Shown here piece after piece: positions 26,382-34,427 of a DNA stretch of 64,000 bases. The notes beneath the pieces were generated by a model that did no database searches, had not been told where the DNA came from, and worked only from the letters and a program-made list of their open reading frames with translations. The first letter of the stretch is position 1, and the number at the start of each line of letters is the position of its first letter. The position numbers and the translations under genes are program-made. Source of the stretch: JACCYU01 sp050740315 (GTDB taxonomy: Bacteria > Pseudomonadota > Gammaproteobacteria > JACCYU01); contig JBOIDC010000001.1 of NCBI GenBank assembly GCA_050740315.1, positions 140,619-204,618 of the forward strand. The letters run 5' to 3'.

Positions 26382-26407
26382 GTAAGTACGTACGTAACCG
26401 TACGAAT
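26382..26407 (+). promoter_or_regulatory. FixJ-like box in the phaC / PAS divergent spacer
   Basis: The run GTAAGTACGTACGTAAC followed by CGTACGAAT resembles the element at 23767 (shared AAGTACGTA and GTACG half-sites) and gives overlapping near-matches to GTAMGTAG. It lies between the divergent phaC and PAS genes and could serve both. The rest of the 26168-26421 spacer has no gene. Confidence 0.35.
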
Positions 26408-26421
26408 GGAGGACAGGCACT

Positions 26422-26517
26422 ATGTGCTTTATATATATGGAGACTCTCTGCCACAAGGAGGTGGCGGCTCAACGTTCAGAAAGGCCATTCAACACGTCCA
26501 GCGGAGTATCGCTATGA
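26422..26517 (+). CDS. 31-codon leader ORF coupled to the PAS gene
   Basis: A GGAGG site 7-12 bases upstream supports ATG 26422. The 31-residue product is polar and unrecognised ('MCFIYMETLCHKEVAAQRSE'). Its TGA overlaps the next start as ATGA (26514-26517), which suggests translational coupling or leader-peptide control of the PAS gene. It may equally be chance. Confidence 0.35.
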   Translation: MCFIYMETLCHKEVAAQRSERPFNTSSGVSL

Positions 26518-27002
26518 ACCCAATGACCAACGCCGCCAATTTCCGGGCCGCAATCGATTCGCTGCCTGTGCGCGGTGCCGCAGCCCAGGAATCGAGCGAG
26601 GAGGCAAAAATTCTGACCGACGTGGCGGGCCGTATAGAGTATATGAATCTCGCCGCGGAACAACTGTTAGGTGTGCGTTTCGAGCAGACGCGCGGCCGGC
26701 CGCTGAACACGCGCGGTTTACCCTATACCGAGTTTTTCAATCTGGTCGACGAGTTGAGCCATGATTCGCTCAACAAGCTGATCGCAGATTGTATCGCCGG
26801 TGACGAGCCGATTTCACTGGGCAACAAGGTGGCGCTCGTTAACGGCGATGGCGAGCAGGTCCCTATCGGAGGATCGATTTCACCGATGCGCGTCGAGGGT
26901 TTCGGCACGGTGGGCGCCATAATGGCTTTCCGGGACGCGACCGCCACGCGGCACATGATGGGCCGGATCTTTGATGGAGACGTCAATCGCATAGCGCGTT
27001 GA
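26514..27002 (+). CDS. Stand-alone PAS-domain protein
   Basis: 162 residues; ATG 26514 follows GCGGAG by eight bases. One PAS fold is visible from 'ILTDVAGRIEYMNLAAEQLL' to 'VGAIMAFRDAT', with 'GEQVPIGGSISPM' as the typical late strand pair. No kinase, cyclase or DNA-binding part is present, so it may sense a cofactor or small molecule and act through a partner. It is divergent from phaC and paralogous in layout to the PAS protein at 27429. Confidence 0.7.
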   Translation: MNPMTNAANFRAAIDSLPVRGAAAQESSEEAKILTDVAGRIEYMNLAAEQLLGVRFEQTRGRPLNTRGLPYTEFFNLVDELSHDSLNKLIADCIAGDEPISLGNKVALVNGDGEQVPIGGSISPMRVEGFGTVGAIMAFRDATATRHMMGRIFDGDVNRIAR

Positions 27003-27027
27003 TACGCGCTTGCCAACAAGGAGCAAG

Positions 27028-27273
27028 ATGGCTTTTCACAGCATAATCAGCGCAGCCAGCGGGTACCCTATCCGGAATGGCATGCAGGTCATGCCCGCCA
27101 CGCAGGGCGGTGGCCGCAAATCAATCGAACAACAAGGTGCGCGGAGCCAGAACCGTTCATCGCACGCGTCAGGCCAGACAGCATGGCTCGATGCGCGCCA
27201 GGATGAGCAGGCCAAAGAACAGCGCAGACTACAGGCGGAAGATGATTGCGTAGTGCTGTTGTGTCGTGACTGA
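27028..27273 (+). CDS. Hypothetical 81-residue protein
   Basis: A good AAGGAGCAAG site directly before ATG 27028 and the position 25 bases after the PAS gene favour a real gene. The protein is hydrophilic, Gln/Arg/Ser-rich with no signal peptide or membrane span, and no family is recognised. It ends seven bases before an 8-bp perfect inverted repeat. Coding status is uncertain. Confidence 0.4.
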   Translation: MAFHSIISAASGYPIRNGMQVMPATQGGGRKSIEQQGARSQNRSSHASGQTAWLDARQDEQAKEQRRLQAEDDCVVLLCRD

Positions 27274-27279
27274 ATTCCG

Positions 27280-27298
27280 TCAGGACAAGATGTCCTGA
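27280..27298. other. Perfect 8-bp hairpin after the hypothetical gene
   Basis: TCAGGACA, loop AGA, then TGTCCTGA, starting seven bases after the stop of the 81-residue gene. No T run follows, so it may be a factor-dependent terminator, an mRNA-stabilising structure, or an operator palindrome for the PAS gene at 27429. Confidence 0.4.
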
Positions 27299-27428
27299 TA
27301 TCGAGCTTTCTCAGCAGCTATACCGTGCATCATTCAGGGGCCAGACACGCCGTGGCAGGCAATGCCGAGCGTGATGGGCCAGCGGAGGCTGGTCGGGGGG
27401 TCATCGAATCGCAGCAGGAGACAAGAGC

Positions 27429-27860
27429 ATGGCGTCGGTGCAGGAAAGGGTCGCGCGCAGCGTAACGGCAGGAAAGCCTGAATCACACCACCCGGTATCT
27501 GCGTGGGCGCCGCACGAATCCGACGTTATGGCCCTGTTGGTGCTGGATCACTCGGGCCGCATCCGTTACCTGAATCACGCCGCTACCGAGATGCTCGGCG
27601 TCAGTCTGGAGCAAGTGCGCGGCACGGCCTGGGTGAACTGCGTCAACGTCGTCGAGAGCGCCACGCGCACGCCGATTCGGGATCCGGTCAAGGCATGTCT
27701 CGATGCCGGCACGCCCTTGAAAATTGGCTGCAATGCGATCCTGGTCAGCCCGTCGGGCAGGGACATTGCAGTCGAGGTCTATGTCGAACCGTTCCCGGAG
27801 CTTGACGGCGCCGTAATGATGTTTCGCGACGACGCTGCCGCCACTGCGGCAGCGTCGTGA
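27429..27860 (+). CDS. Second stand-alone PAS-domain protein
   Basis: 143 residues; GCAGGAGACAAGAGC precedes the ATG. PAS fold from 'LVLDHSGRIRYLNHAATEML' to 'ELDGAVMMFRDD', with no output domain. Its spacing and sequence pattern (GRI-Y-N-AA--LGV) match the PAS protein at 26514, so the two are probably paralogs. Both may feed the nearby kinase or a c-di-GMP or sigma partner; this is inference. The last 11 codons and the stop form a 13-bp perfect hairpin. Confidence 0.65.
   Translation: MASVQERVARSVTAGKPESHHPVSAWAPHESDVMALLVLDHSGRIRYLNHAATEMLGVSLEQVRGTAWVNCVNVVESATRTPIRDPVKACLDAGTPLKIGCNAILVSPSGRDIAVEVYVEPFPELDGAVMMFRDDAAATAAAS
27829..27858 (+). other. 13-bp perfect hairpin spanning the PAS gene stop region
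   Basis: ACGACGCTGCCGC, loop CACT, then GCGGCAGCGTCGT: thirteen uninterrupted base pairs ending just before the TGA. It lacks a T run, so intrinsic termination is unlikely; it may block 3' exonucleases or act as a protein-binding palindrome. Confidence 0.6.
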
Positions 27861-28370
27861 GGACATCGTCCGGTGGCGTGAATTCGTCGATTGTTAGTTT
27901 GGAATAATTTGCCCTTCGTGCGCCTACAAATGCGCAGGTTCAAGCAGTAGCCCATCCGTTAATCCCTCGTGCTGATGCCTGCGGCCTGACGTTTCGAACC
28001 GCAATCGCAACAGCAAATCGTATGAAGTAACCCGCTTTGACCGCCGGAGCGGCGGCGCCGCTTGCGAATAACGCCGTATGCATGGACTTCAGAAAGTGCG
28101 CCTTATCTGGTCCTGTCGTGACCGTGACTGCAGCCCGACCGCCCGCGTGCTCGCATCGCGACCACGCCGGCGTTCTGATCGCGCTGGCCGCGCCCCTGCG
28201 ATGGGCTCGATGCTCAAAGATACCGCCGGTTTCAATCGGCGACCGCCGGTTCTTGTGCCCGGCGGCGTAAAGCATATGCGTTTGGCGCGCCGCGCTGCTC
28301 GTATTATCATCCGGAACTTTGAATGTGCCCGCCACCCTCGTTTCGAACCGTCACCAGTAACGGAGACCTC
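27861..28370. other. 510-base spacer without a convincing gene
   Basis: Open frames here on either strand lack ribosome sites and have compositions of chance frames. I see no family match, tRNA, repeat or clear promoter. The end of the spacer has the AACGGAGACCTC ribosome site of the gene at 28371. Confidence 0.5.
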
Positions 28371-28571
28371 ATGGCTGCATCGACCACCAACAACAACCGC
28401 TCACAAAGCGTCCGCTCGAAGGGCCCCACCGCCGAATTCGCGGCATTTTGCGATTCCGAGCGTGCGCACCGGCGCAACGCGGACCCCAATTTTGATGCCG
28501 CGCTTTACGACCAGGCTGTCGCGCTGGTGCTGGACCGGCTCGCCGCTATCAAAAAGGAAATCCCGCAATGA
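28371..28571 (+). CDS. 66-residue partner of the SMC-like ATPase
   Basis: CGGAG precedes ATG 28371 and the stop overlaps the ATPase start (ATGA), so the two are translated together. The protein has a basic, Asn/Ser-rich N-terminus ('AASTTNNNRSQSVRSKG') and an acidic helical C-terminus ('FDAALYDQAVALVLDRLAAI'). No family is recognised. Coupling suggests a dedicated regulatory or structural subunit. Confidence 0.6.
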   Translation: MAASTTNNNRSQSVRSKGPTAEFAAFCDSERAHRRNADPNFDAALYDQAVALVLDRLAAIKKEIPQ

Positions 28572-30826
28572 TCATTACAGCCATAAGGGCGGAAAACGTC
28601 CTCAAGTACGCGCACCTGGAGCTCAACGGATTACCCGGCCGGGGGCTGATCGCCGTCAGCGGGCGCAACGAGTCCGGCAAGAGCACGATCGGCGAGACCA
28701 TCTGTTTCGCGCTGTTCGGCAGAACTTTTTCGCTGTCGCCGGAGGAATTGATCAAGATTATCCACTGGGGCGAAACGCGCTGCCTGGTGGCGATCGACTT
28801 TACCACCGGCGACGGACGCGAATACAGGGTCGAGCGCTCACTGGACGATAGTGGCAACCAGGGCGCGCGGCTGCTCGCGGTGGACAAGGACGAGCCGCGC
28901 GCGCAGGGCGCGGAAGCGGTCACGGCCGAGGTTGTGCGGCTGGCCGGCTTCGGCTACAACGAATTCATCGAGTCGTTTTATCTGGCGCAACGCGAAATTA
29001 CCACGCCGCACGGGCATAGCGCCGCGGTCAAGGCCATGGCCGGTTTGACGCCGCTGGAAAAGGTTCAGGCGCAGCTGGGCGAGGAGATCAAAACGCTCAC
29101 CGACGACATGATCAACGCCGAGCGGGACATGGCGGACCTGAACGACAGACTCACGGAGCTTAACCTGAATCCTGACCGCCTTCACTCGCTGTGGGCTGAT
29201 TTATCCGCAACCGGGACGGAATATCAGGAGAAGTCTACCCGCGCGAGAATGCTGCGGCACGTTGCCGATCAATGCCGCGACAGCGTGGCCGCGCTTAAAG
29301 CCGACGCCGCCCCCATCCTCAAAGCCAGTACCAATACTTCCTATCAGGGCTGGACGGCGCACGCCGAGCGTTTGGCGGCGTCCACGGCGAACCTCGATCG
29401 CTATTGCGCGCAACGCGAGGCGGCGTCCGGGGCGGCGGATTCCACCGCCACGCTTAAGGACTTTGTCCAGCATCTTCAAAGCCAGCTGAGCCGCTTTGCG
29501 CAGATGAAAGAAGGCGCAGGCGCCTACCGCGCGCGCCTGGCGGAACTGCTCGGCGAACGTGAGGCTGGTGGTGAGCAGACGGGCCAGCAGGAGCAATCGT
29601 TGCCGGCAAAAAAAATCGAAGTCAACCGCGAGGCCGAATCGGCCACCGGTAGCCGCAAGACGGCGCGCATTCTCACCGGCGTATTCCTGATCCTGGCGGC
29701 CGCGCTGTGGGCGCTGTGGGTGCTGTTGTTTCAAATGCCAAGCACGCCGGCCGGCGCGCCGGTGGTCAACTGGTTCGACACGAACGTGCCGGGCTGGGAA
29801 AACTACAACGTCGGGCTGCTGTGGCTGGCGGTTGGCGCGACCGTCCTGTTCGTTCTGCTGCTGATTCGCGGGATGATGCTGACCGCACGCATCAATCGTT
29901 TCCACGACGAATCCGCGAGGCTGGACCGGCGCATCGAGGCCACGCGCGAGGAAGCCGCGGCGCTGGATAGCCTGGACACCATGCCGCTGCCCGACGCCGT
30001 GGAAGCGCTGCGGAACGCCAGCGACGAACGACTGGCCGCGCAGGCGACCGAATACCGCAATGACTCCACCGTTACCTTGCTGGACCACGATTCGCTGAAC
30101 GACTATCGCCGGCTGTTGACCTCGCTGACGGATCGTACGGGAACCGAAATCGAGGCGACACGTGCCGGCATCGCCAACGAGGTCTCCGATCTGGATCGCG
30201 ACACGCGTTCGCTGACCGGCACCATGGCGCAGCTGAACGAGGCGATACCCGAAGAACAGGAGCGGCGCCGCAAGGTCGTTCATCTGCGGTCGCTGATGAC
30301 TGGCTTGCAAACCAAGGTCGACGACGACCGGCGCAAGATCGAGGTCCGCAACGTCGCGCGGGAGCTGCTGGAGGATGGTTGTCGGCATGTCTCGCGGCGC
30401 TTCAACCATGACATTCGCAACCTGGTCGGCGCCACCTTGCCACTGTTGACGGCCGACCGCTACGAGCATCTGCAGATTGACGAGGCGCTGCGGGTGCGGG
30501 TGTTTTCCGGGCAAAAGCACGACTTTCTCAATCTGGACGAGATCTCCAGCGGCACGCAGCGCCAGATCATGCTCGCGGTACGGCTGGCGCTTTCCCAGAA
30601 ACTGGTGCATACCGCCATCGACGGCTCTCAATTCATGTTCTTAGACGAGCCTTTCGCGTTCTTCGACCAGCAGCGCATGCGCGATTCGCTGCAGGTGCTG
30701 CCTACTTTAAGCCAGGAGGTCACGCAGGTGTGGGTGATCGCCCAGGAATTTCCCGAGGATGCGCAGTTCGACCTGCATATCCGCTGCGAGCACGCGCTGA
30801 CGGAAATGAGGATAAACGCGGCCTGA
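28568..30826 (+). CDS. Membrane-anchored SMC/SbcC-like AAA ATPase
   Basis: 752 residues with an ABC-type ATPase split by a long coiled coil. Walker A 'SGRNESGKST' at 31-40, Q-loop region 'FYLAQREIT', signature 'EISSGTQRQIMLAVRLA' at about 658, Walker B 'FMFLDEPFAFFD' at about 689-700. In the middle, where SbcC has a zinc hook, there are two transmembrane helices (about 367-388 and 415-437) with coiled coils on both sides. This layout is seen in YhaN-type proteins and suggests DNA or complex handling at the inner membrane. No SbcD-like nuclease gene is adjacent. Function in this organism is open. Confidence 0.8.
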   Translation: MIITAIRAENVLKYAHLELNGLPGRGLIAVSGRNESGKSTIGETICFALFGRTFSLSPEELIKIIHWGETRCLVAIDFTTGDGREYRVERSLDDSGNQGARLLAVDKDEPRAQGAEAVTAEVVRLAGFGYNEFIESFYLAQREITTPHGHSAAVKAMAGLTPLEKVQAQLGEEIKTLTDDMINAERDMADLNDRLTELNLNPDRLHSLWADLSATGTEYQEKSTRARMLRHVADQCRDSVAALKADAAPILKASTNTSYQGWTAHAERLAASTANLDRYCAQREAASGAADSTATLKDFVQHLQSQLSRFAQMKEGAGAYRARLAELLGEREAGGEQTGQQEQSLPAKKIEVNREAESATGSRKTARILTGVFLILAAALWALWVLLFQMPSTPAGAPVVNWFDTNVPGWENYNVGLLWLAVGATVLFVLLLIRGMMLTARINRFHDESARLDRRIEATREEAAALDSLDTMPLPDAVEALRNASDERLAAQATEYRNDSTVTLLDHDSLNDYRRLLTSLTDRTGTEIEATRAGIANEVSDLDRDTRSLTGTMAQLNEAIPEEQERRRKVVHLRSLMTGLQTKVDDDRRKIEVRNVARELLEDGCRHVSRRFNHDIRNLVGATLPLLTADRYEHLQIDEALRVRVFSGQKHDFLNLDEISSGTQRQIMLAVRLALSQKLVHTAIDGSQFMFLDEPFAFFDQQRMRDSLQVLPTLSQEVTQVWVIAQEFPEDAQFDLHIRCEHALTEMRINAA

Positions 30827-30942
30827 CGGACATGGTCGACCGCTGGCTGCCCGGGCATGCCTGCTGACAAGGGTATGCGAGATTGCGCCACGAACATGGC
30901 GCTTAGTCTGCCGGAAGCTGGTTGCCGAAAAAACCGACGCGA

Positions 30943-31839
30943 ATGTTGACCATCGAGCAGCAGCTTGCCGCGCGGCGTCTGGCATGCCCGGTTACACATG
31001 AGCCACTTGTCGCGCGCAATGAATGCCTTGAAACGCCGGATGGCGCGCGACGTTACCCGCTCGTCAATGGCGTGCCCATTCTTTTCGGGGACAAGACAAG
31101 GCAGACGCAATATTTGCACGCGGGCGGAGGGAAGATGGCTCGCGAATACACTCAGCGAGCGACGCTTCAAGGGCGCTTGCGCGCCTTTCTTCTGCGGATC
31201 GTCACGCTTGGCGGAGACTACCGAAGCAAAGCATCGCGAGACGCGTTTCATCGTGCAGTGGCCGAGCAGCCCGCAGACGCCTTGTGTCTCTCGATCGGCG
31301 GTGGCCCCTCCCGGGGACATCCCAGTCTCATCAACCTCAATGTCGGTCTGTTTGCAAACGTGGATGTCGTCGCGGATGCTTACGAACTTCCCTATACGGC
31401 CGGCAGTGTCGACGCCGTCTGCTGCGAGGCGGTGTTGGAGCACCTGGAGTTTCCGCAGCGCAGCGTCGCCGAGATGTGGCGGGTGCTGAAGCCGGGCGGG
31501 CAGGTATTCGCGGCGACGCCCTTCCTCCAGCTGTATCATGGCTATCCCGACCATTATCAGAACTTTACGCTTACCGGGCATCAGCGTCTGTTTGAGCGCG
31601 CCGGTTTTTCCATAATCTCATCCGGAGCATGTGTCGGTCCGACCTTTGCCCTGACGCAGTTATGCATGGCCTACGCTCGGTACTACACGCCGACTAACGC
31701 GCTCAAGTACGTGGCGGCAGGTCTGGCGGTGATGATCGCCCTGCCGTTACGGCCACTCGATTACCTGATCAACAACGCTCCGGCTGCTCATATACTGGCG
31801 TCAACCACGTACGTTCACGCGGTAAAGCCATCGGCCTGA
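30943..31839 (+). CDS. Trm112-domain/SAM-dependent methyltransferase
   Basis: 298 residues from ATG 30943. The first 60 residues look like a Trm112/UPF0434 zinc-ribbon remnant ('ACPVTHEPLVARNECLETPD', 'RYPLVNGVPIL'). A class I methyltransferase follows: 'ALCLSIGGGPSRGHP', 'VADAYELPYTAGSVDAVCCE' and 'EMWRVLKPGGQVFAATPF'. The C-terminus has a hydrophobic stretch ('YVAAGLAVMIALPL') that may contact the membrane. The substrate is unknown; a lipid, quinone or cell-surface glycan acceptor is possible. Confidence 0.75.
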   Translation: MLTIEQQLAARRLACPVTHEPLVARNECLETPDGARRYPLVNGVPILFGDKTRQTQYLHAGGGKMAREYTQRATLQGRLRAFLLRIVTLGGDYRSKASRDAFHRAVAEQPADALCLSIGGGPSRGHPSLINLNVGLFANVDVVADAYELPYTAGSVDAVCCEAVLEHLEFPQRSVAEMWRVLKPGGQVFAATPFLQLYHGYPDHYQNFTLTGHQRLFERAGFSIISSGACVGPTFALTQLCMAYARYYTPTNALKYVAAGLAVMIALPLRPLDYLINNAPAAHILASTTYVHAVKPSA

Positions 31840-31912
31840 GCGGGCCAGGTTACCCGGCTGGCTGACCCGCAACGGGCCAGATCAGGCTTGCGAACAACAA
31901 TGCCATGCGCGG

Positions 31913-33178
31913 CTATTTGAGCTTGAACGGCGCCAGCTTCCTTTCCACCGGCTTGTTCTCAAGCCGTACATATTGCGGCAAACCCTGCTTGAAGGGCGGG
32001 TAGTCTTCGCCCACGATCAGCGGCTGCAGGTACGCGCGGCACGAGGGCGTGATGCCAAAACCATCCTTGCGGATATAGCTCTTCGGCAGCATCTTTTCCT
32101 TGTTCGCGACCCTGGCGAGCTGGGTGTGGCCGATGCGCCAGCGGTAGGGCCTGTTGGACCGGCGTTCGATGGTTGGCATCACCGCGTTCTCGCCGGCCAG
32201 CGCCAGCTTGACCGCCGCCGCGCCCAGCGCATAAGCCTGATCGACATCGGTCTTGGATGCGATGTGGCGGGCGGCCCGCTGCAGATAATCGGCCACGGCC
32301 CAGTGATACTTGTAGCCCAGATGCTGTTTTGTCAGCTGCGAGATCACCGGCGCCACGCCGCCCAGCTGTGCATGGCCGAACGCGTCTTTGGTGCCGGCTT
32401 CGGCCAGGAACTGCCCGGCCTTGTTGCGCACGCCTTCGGAGACGACCACGGCACAATACCCATAGCGCTCGACGGTTTCTTTCACCCGCGGCAAAAACTT
32501 GCCCTCGTCGAACCGGATCTCGGGAAACAGGATGAGATGCGGCGCGTCGCCGGCCTTTTCCGCCGCCAGTCCGCCGGCCGCCGCGATCCAGCCGGCGTGA
32601 CGGCCCATGACTTCCATGACGAATACCTTGGTCGAGGTCTTCGCCATAGAGGCCACGTCGAAGCCGGCCTCGCGGATGGAGACCGCGACATACTTGGCCA
32701 CTGAGCCGAAGCCCGGACAGTTGTCTGTCACCGGCAGATCGTTGTCGACCGTCTTGGGAACGTGTATCGCCTGAATGGGATAGCCCAGTCTTTTGCCCAG
32801 CTGCGAAACCTTAAGGCAGGTATCGGCGGAATCACCGCCGCCGTTGTAGAAAAAATAACCGATGTCGTGCGCCTTGAAGACCTCAATCAGGCGCTCGTAT
32901 TCCGCGCGATTCTCGTCCAGCCCCTTGAGCTTGTAGCGTGCGGAGCCGAACGCGCCGGCCGGCGTGTAGCGCAGCGCGGTGATGGCCTTTTTTGACTCGC
33001 GGCTGGTGTCGATCAGGTCTTCGGTGAGTGCGCCGATGATGCCGTCGCGGCCGGCAAAGACCTTGCCGATCCTGTCCTTGTGCTGGCGGGCGGTCTCGAT
33101 CAGGCCGCAGGCCGACGCGTTGATCACGGCGGTGACGCCGCCGGATTGCGCATAGAAAGCATTTTTTCTGGGCATCAT
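31913..33178 (-). CDS. pfp: 6-phosphofructokinase, pyrophosphate-dependent type
   Basis: 421 residues from ATG 33178, behind ACGAGGAACC. Family motifs: 'AQSGGVTAVINASACG', 'FYNGGGDSADTCLKVSQLG', 'PKTVDNDLPVTDNCPGFGS' (catalytic Asp) and 'VMGRHAGWIAAAGGLA'. The Gly of the ATP-type GGDGS motif is replaced (GGDSA), and the length and sequence fit the PPi-using group of proteobacteria and methylotrophs. It would reversibly phosphorylate fructose-6-phosphate, saving ATP. It is divergent from adk. PPi specificity is inferred. Confidence 0.85.
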   Translation of the reverse strand: MMPRKNAFYAQSGGVTAVINASACGLIETARQHKDRIGKVFAGRDGIIGALTEDLIDTSRESKKAITALRYTPAGAFGSARYKLKGLDENRAEYERLIEVFKAHDIGYFFYNGGGDSADTCLKVSQLGKRLGYPIQAIHVPKTVDNDLPVTDNCPGFGSVAKYVAVSIREAGFDVASMAKTSTKVFVMEVMGRHAGWIAAAGGLAAEKAGDAPHLILFPEIRFDEGKFLPRVKETVERYGYCAVVVSEGVRNKAGQFLAEAGTKDAFGHAQLGGVAPVISQLTKQHLGYKYHWAVADYLQRAARHIASKTDVDQAYALGAAAVKLALAGENAVMPTIERRSNRPYRWRIGHTQLARVANKEKMLPKSYIRKDGFGITPSCRAYLQPLIVGEDYPPFKQGLPQYVRLENKPVERKLAPFKLK

Positions 33179-33321
33179 GGTTCCTCGTTTTATTCCTGTT
33201 CGCAAAGGCATAGCTCGTGTGATTACGATGTCATCTTCGCTCGCTGACAGTCCACCCTGTGGCATGCTGCGTTAGTGTGGCAAAATCGCGGGCCAAATCA
33301 AATTCACGGGAGCGACATCCA

Positions 33322-33978
33322 ATGCGCATCATATTGCTCGGCGGCCCGGGCGCCGGAAAAGGCACGCAGGCGACTTACATCAAGGAGCGTTACGGCATTC
33401 CGCAGATTTCGACCGGCGACATGCTGCGCGCCGCGGTCAAGGCGGGCACGCCGATGGGCCTGGCGGCAAAAAAGGTGATGGATGCGGGCGGGCTGGTGTC
33501 CGACGACATCATCCTGGGGCTGGTCAAGGAGCGTGTGGCGCAGCCCGACGCCGCCAACGGTTTTCTGTTCGACGGTTTCCCGCGCAACATCGCGCAGGCG
33601 CAGGCGCTGGAAGACGAGGCCATCGGTATCGACCACGTGCTGGAGATCGGCGTCGACGACCAGGAGATCATCAAGCGGCTGAGCGGCCGGCGCGTGCATC
33701 CCGGCTCGGGGCGCGTTTACCACGTGCTGTTCAATCCGCCGAAGGTGGAAGGCAAGGACGACGTGACCGGCGAGGCGCTCATCCAGCGCGATGACGACCG
33801 GGAGGACACGGTGCGCAAGCGGCTGGCGGTATACCACGAGCAGACCGAGCCGCTGCTCGAATATTATGCGAATCACGCGGCGTCTCGCGCGCGCAACGCG
33901 CCGCGCTACACGCGGATCGAGGGGACAGGCCAGGTCGAGGACATCCGCGATCGCATCTTCGCGGTGCTCGATTCATGA
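33322..33978 (+). CDS. adk: Adenylate kinase
   Basis: 218 residues. P-loop 'GGPGAGKGTQA' (7-17), 'STGDMLRAAVKAG' and 'FLFDGFPRNIAQAQALE' (AMP site), 'RRVHPGSGRVYHVLFNPPK' (LID domain of the long, zinc-free type) and 'RDDDREDTVRKRL'. It converts ATP + AMP to 2 ADP. Divergent from the PPi-type phosphofructokinase across a 143-base spacer. Confidence 0.97.
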   Translation: MRIILLGGPGAGKGTQATYIKERYGIPQISTGDMLRAAVKAGTPMGLAAKKVMDAGGLVSDDIILGLVKERVAQPDAANGFLFDGFPRNIAQAQALEDEAIGIDHVLEIGVDDQEIIKRLSGRRVHPGSGRVYHVLFNPPKVEGKDDVTGEALIQRDDDREDTVRKRLAVYHEQTEPLLEYYANHAASRARNAPRYTRIEGTGQVEDIRDRIFAVLDS

Positions 33979-34059
33979 TCGCGGTTTTCCAGGGCCGCTT
34001 ATCGCGTTGTCCAGGCATGTTCGCCGCAGGGCAGGCCGGCGCCGGGTGATGCGCATGTC

Positions 34060-34410
34060 ATGGAAGTTCCGCTGCTGCTGGCGCTGATCGCCGGCCTGGT
34101 GTGGTTCTGGTCGGACAGCTCGCGGGCGCGTGAACAAACGCTGCATCATTGCCAGCGGCTCTGCAAGGAATTGAATGTGCAACTGCTGGATCAGACCGTA
34201 GGGCTTGCCGGGCTGTCGCTTGGCCGCGGCCCGACCGGACGCGTGCAGTTGCGGCGGCGTTACGGCTTCGAATACAGCATCGATGGCAATGATCGCTGGC
34301 GGGGCTCGGCCAGTCTGCGCGGCAAGCACGTCGAGTATATCCACATGGACCATCCGGATGGTGCGATCATCGTGAAAGACGGCGCGCGGCTCGAAGCACC
34401 GCATCTATGA
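34060..34410 (+). CDS. DUF3301 membrane-anchored protein
   Basis: 116 residues with an N-terminal helix ('VPLLLALIAGLVWFW') and the DUF3301 hallmark 'CKELNVQLLDQTVGLAG'. The family is small and gammaproteobacterial, of unknown function. It starts 81 bases after adk and is followed after 17 bases by the MFS gene, suggesting an operon. Confidence 0.85.
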   Translation: MEVPLLLALIAGLVWFWSDSSRAREQTLHHCQRLCKELNVQLLDQTVGLAGLSLGRGPTGRVQLRRRYGFEYSIDGNDRWRGSASLRGKHVEYIHMDHPDGAIIVKDGARLEAPHL

Positions 34411-34427
34411 TCGGCCAGCGCTGAGCC

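Noticed and set aside
27940..28335. 132-codon minus-strand frame in the 28 kb spacer
   Set aside because: No ribosome site, no domain, and composition unlike a real protein; the spacer is left without a gene.
29201..30631. 476-codon open frame antisense to the SMC-like ATPase gene
   Set aside because: Fully inside a gene with Walker A, signature and Walker B motifs; product composition is that of a chance frame.
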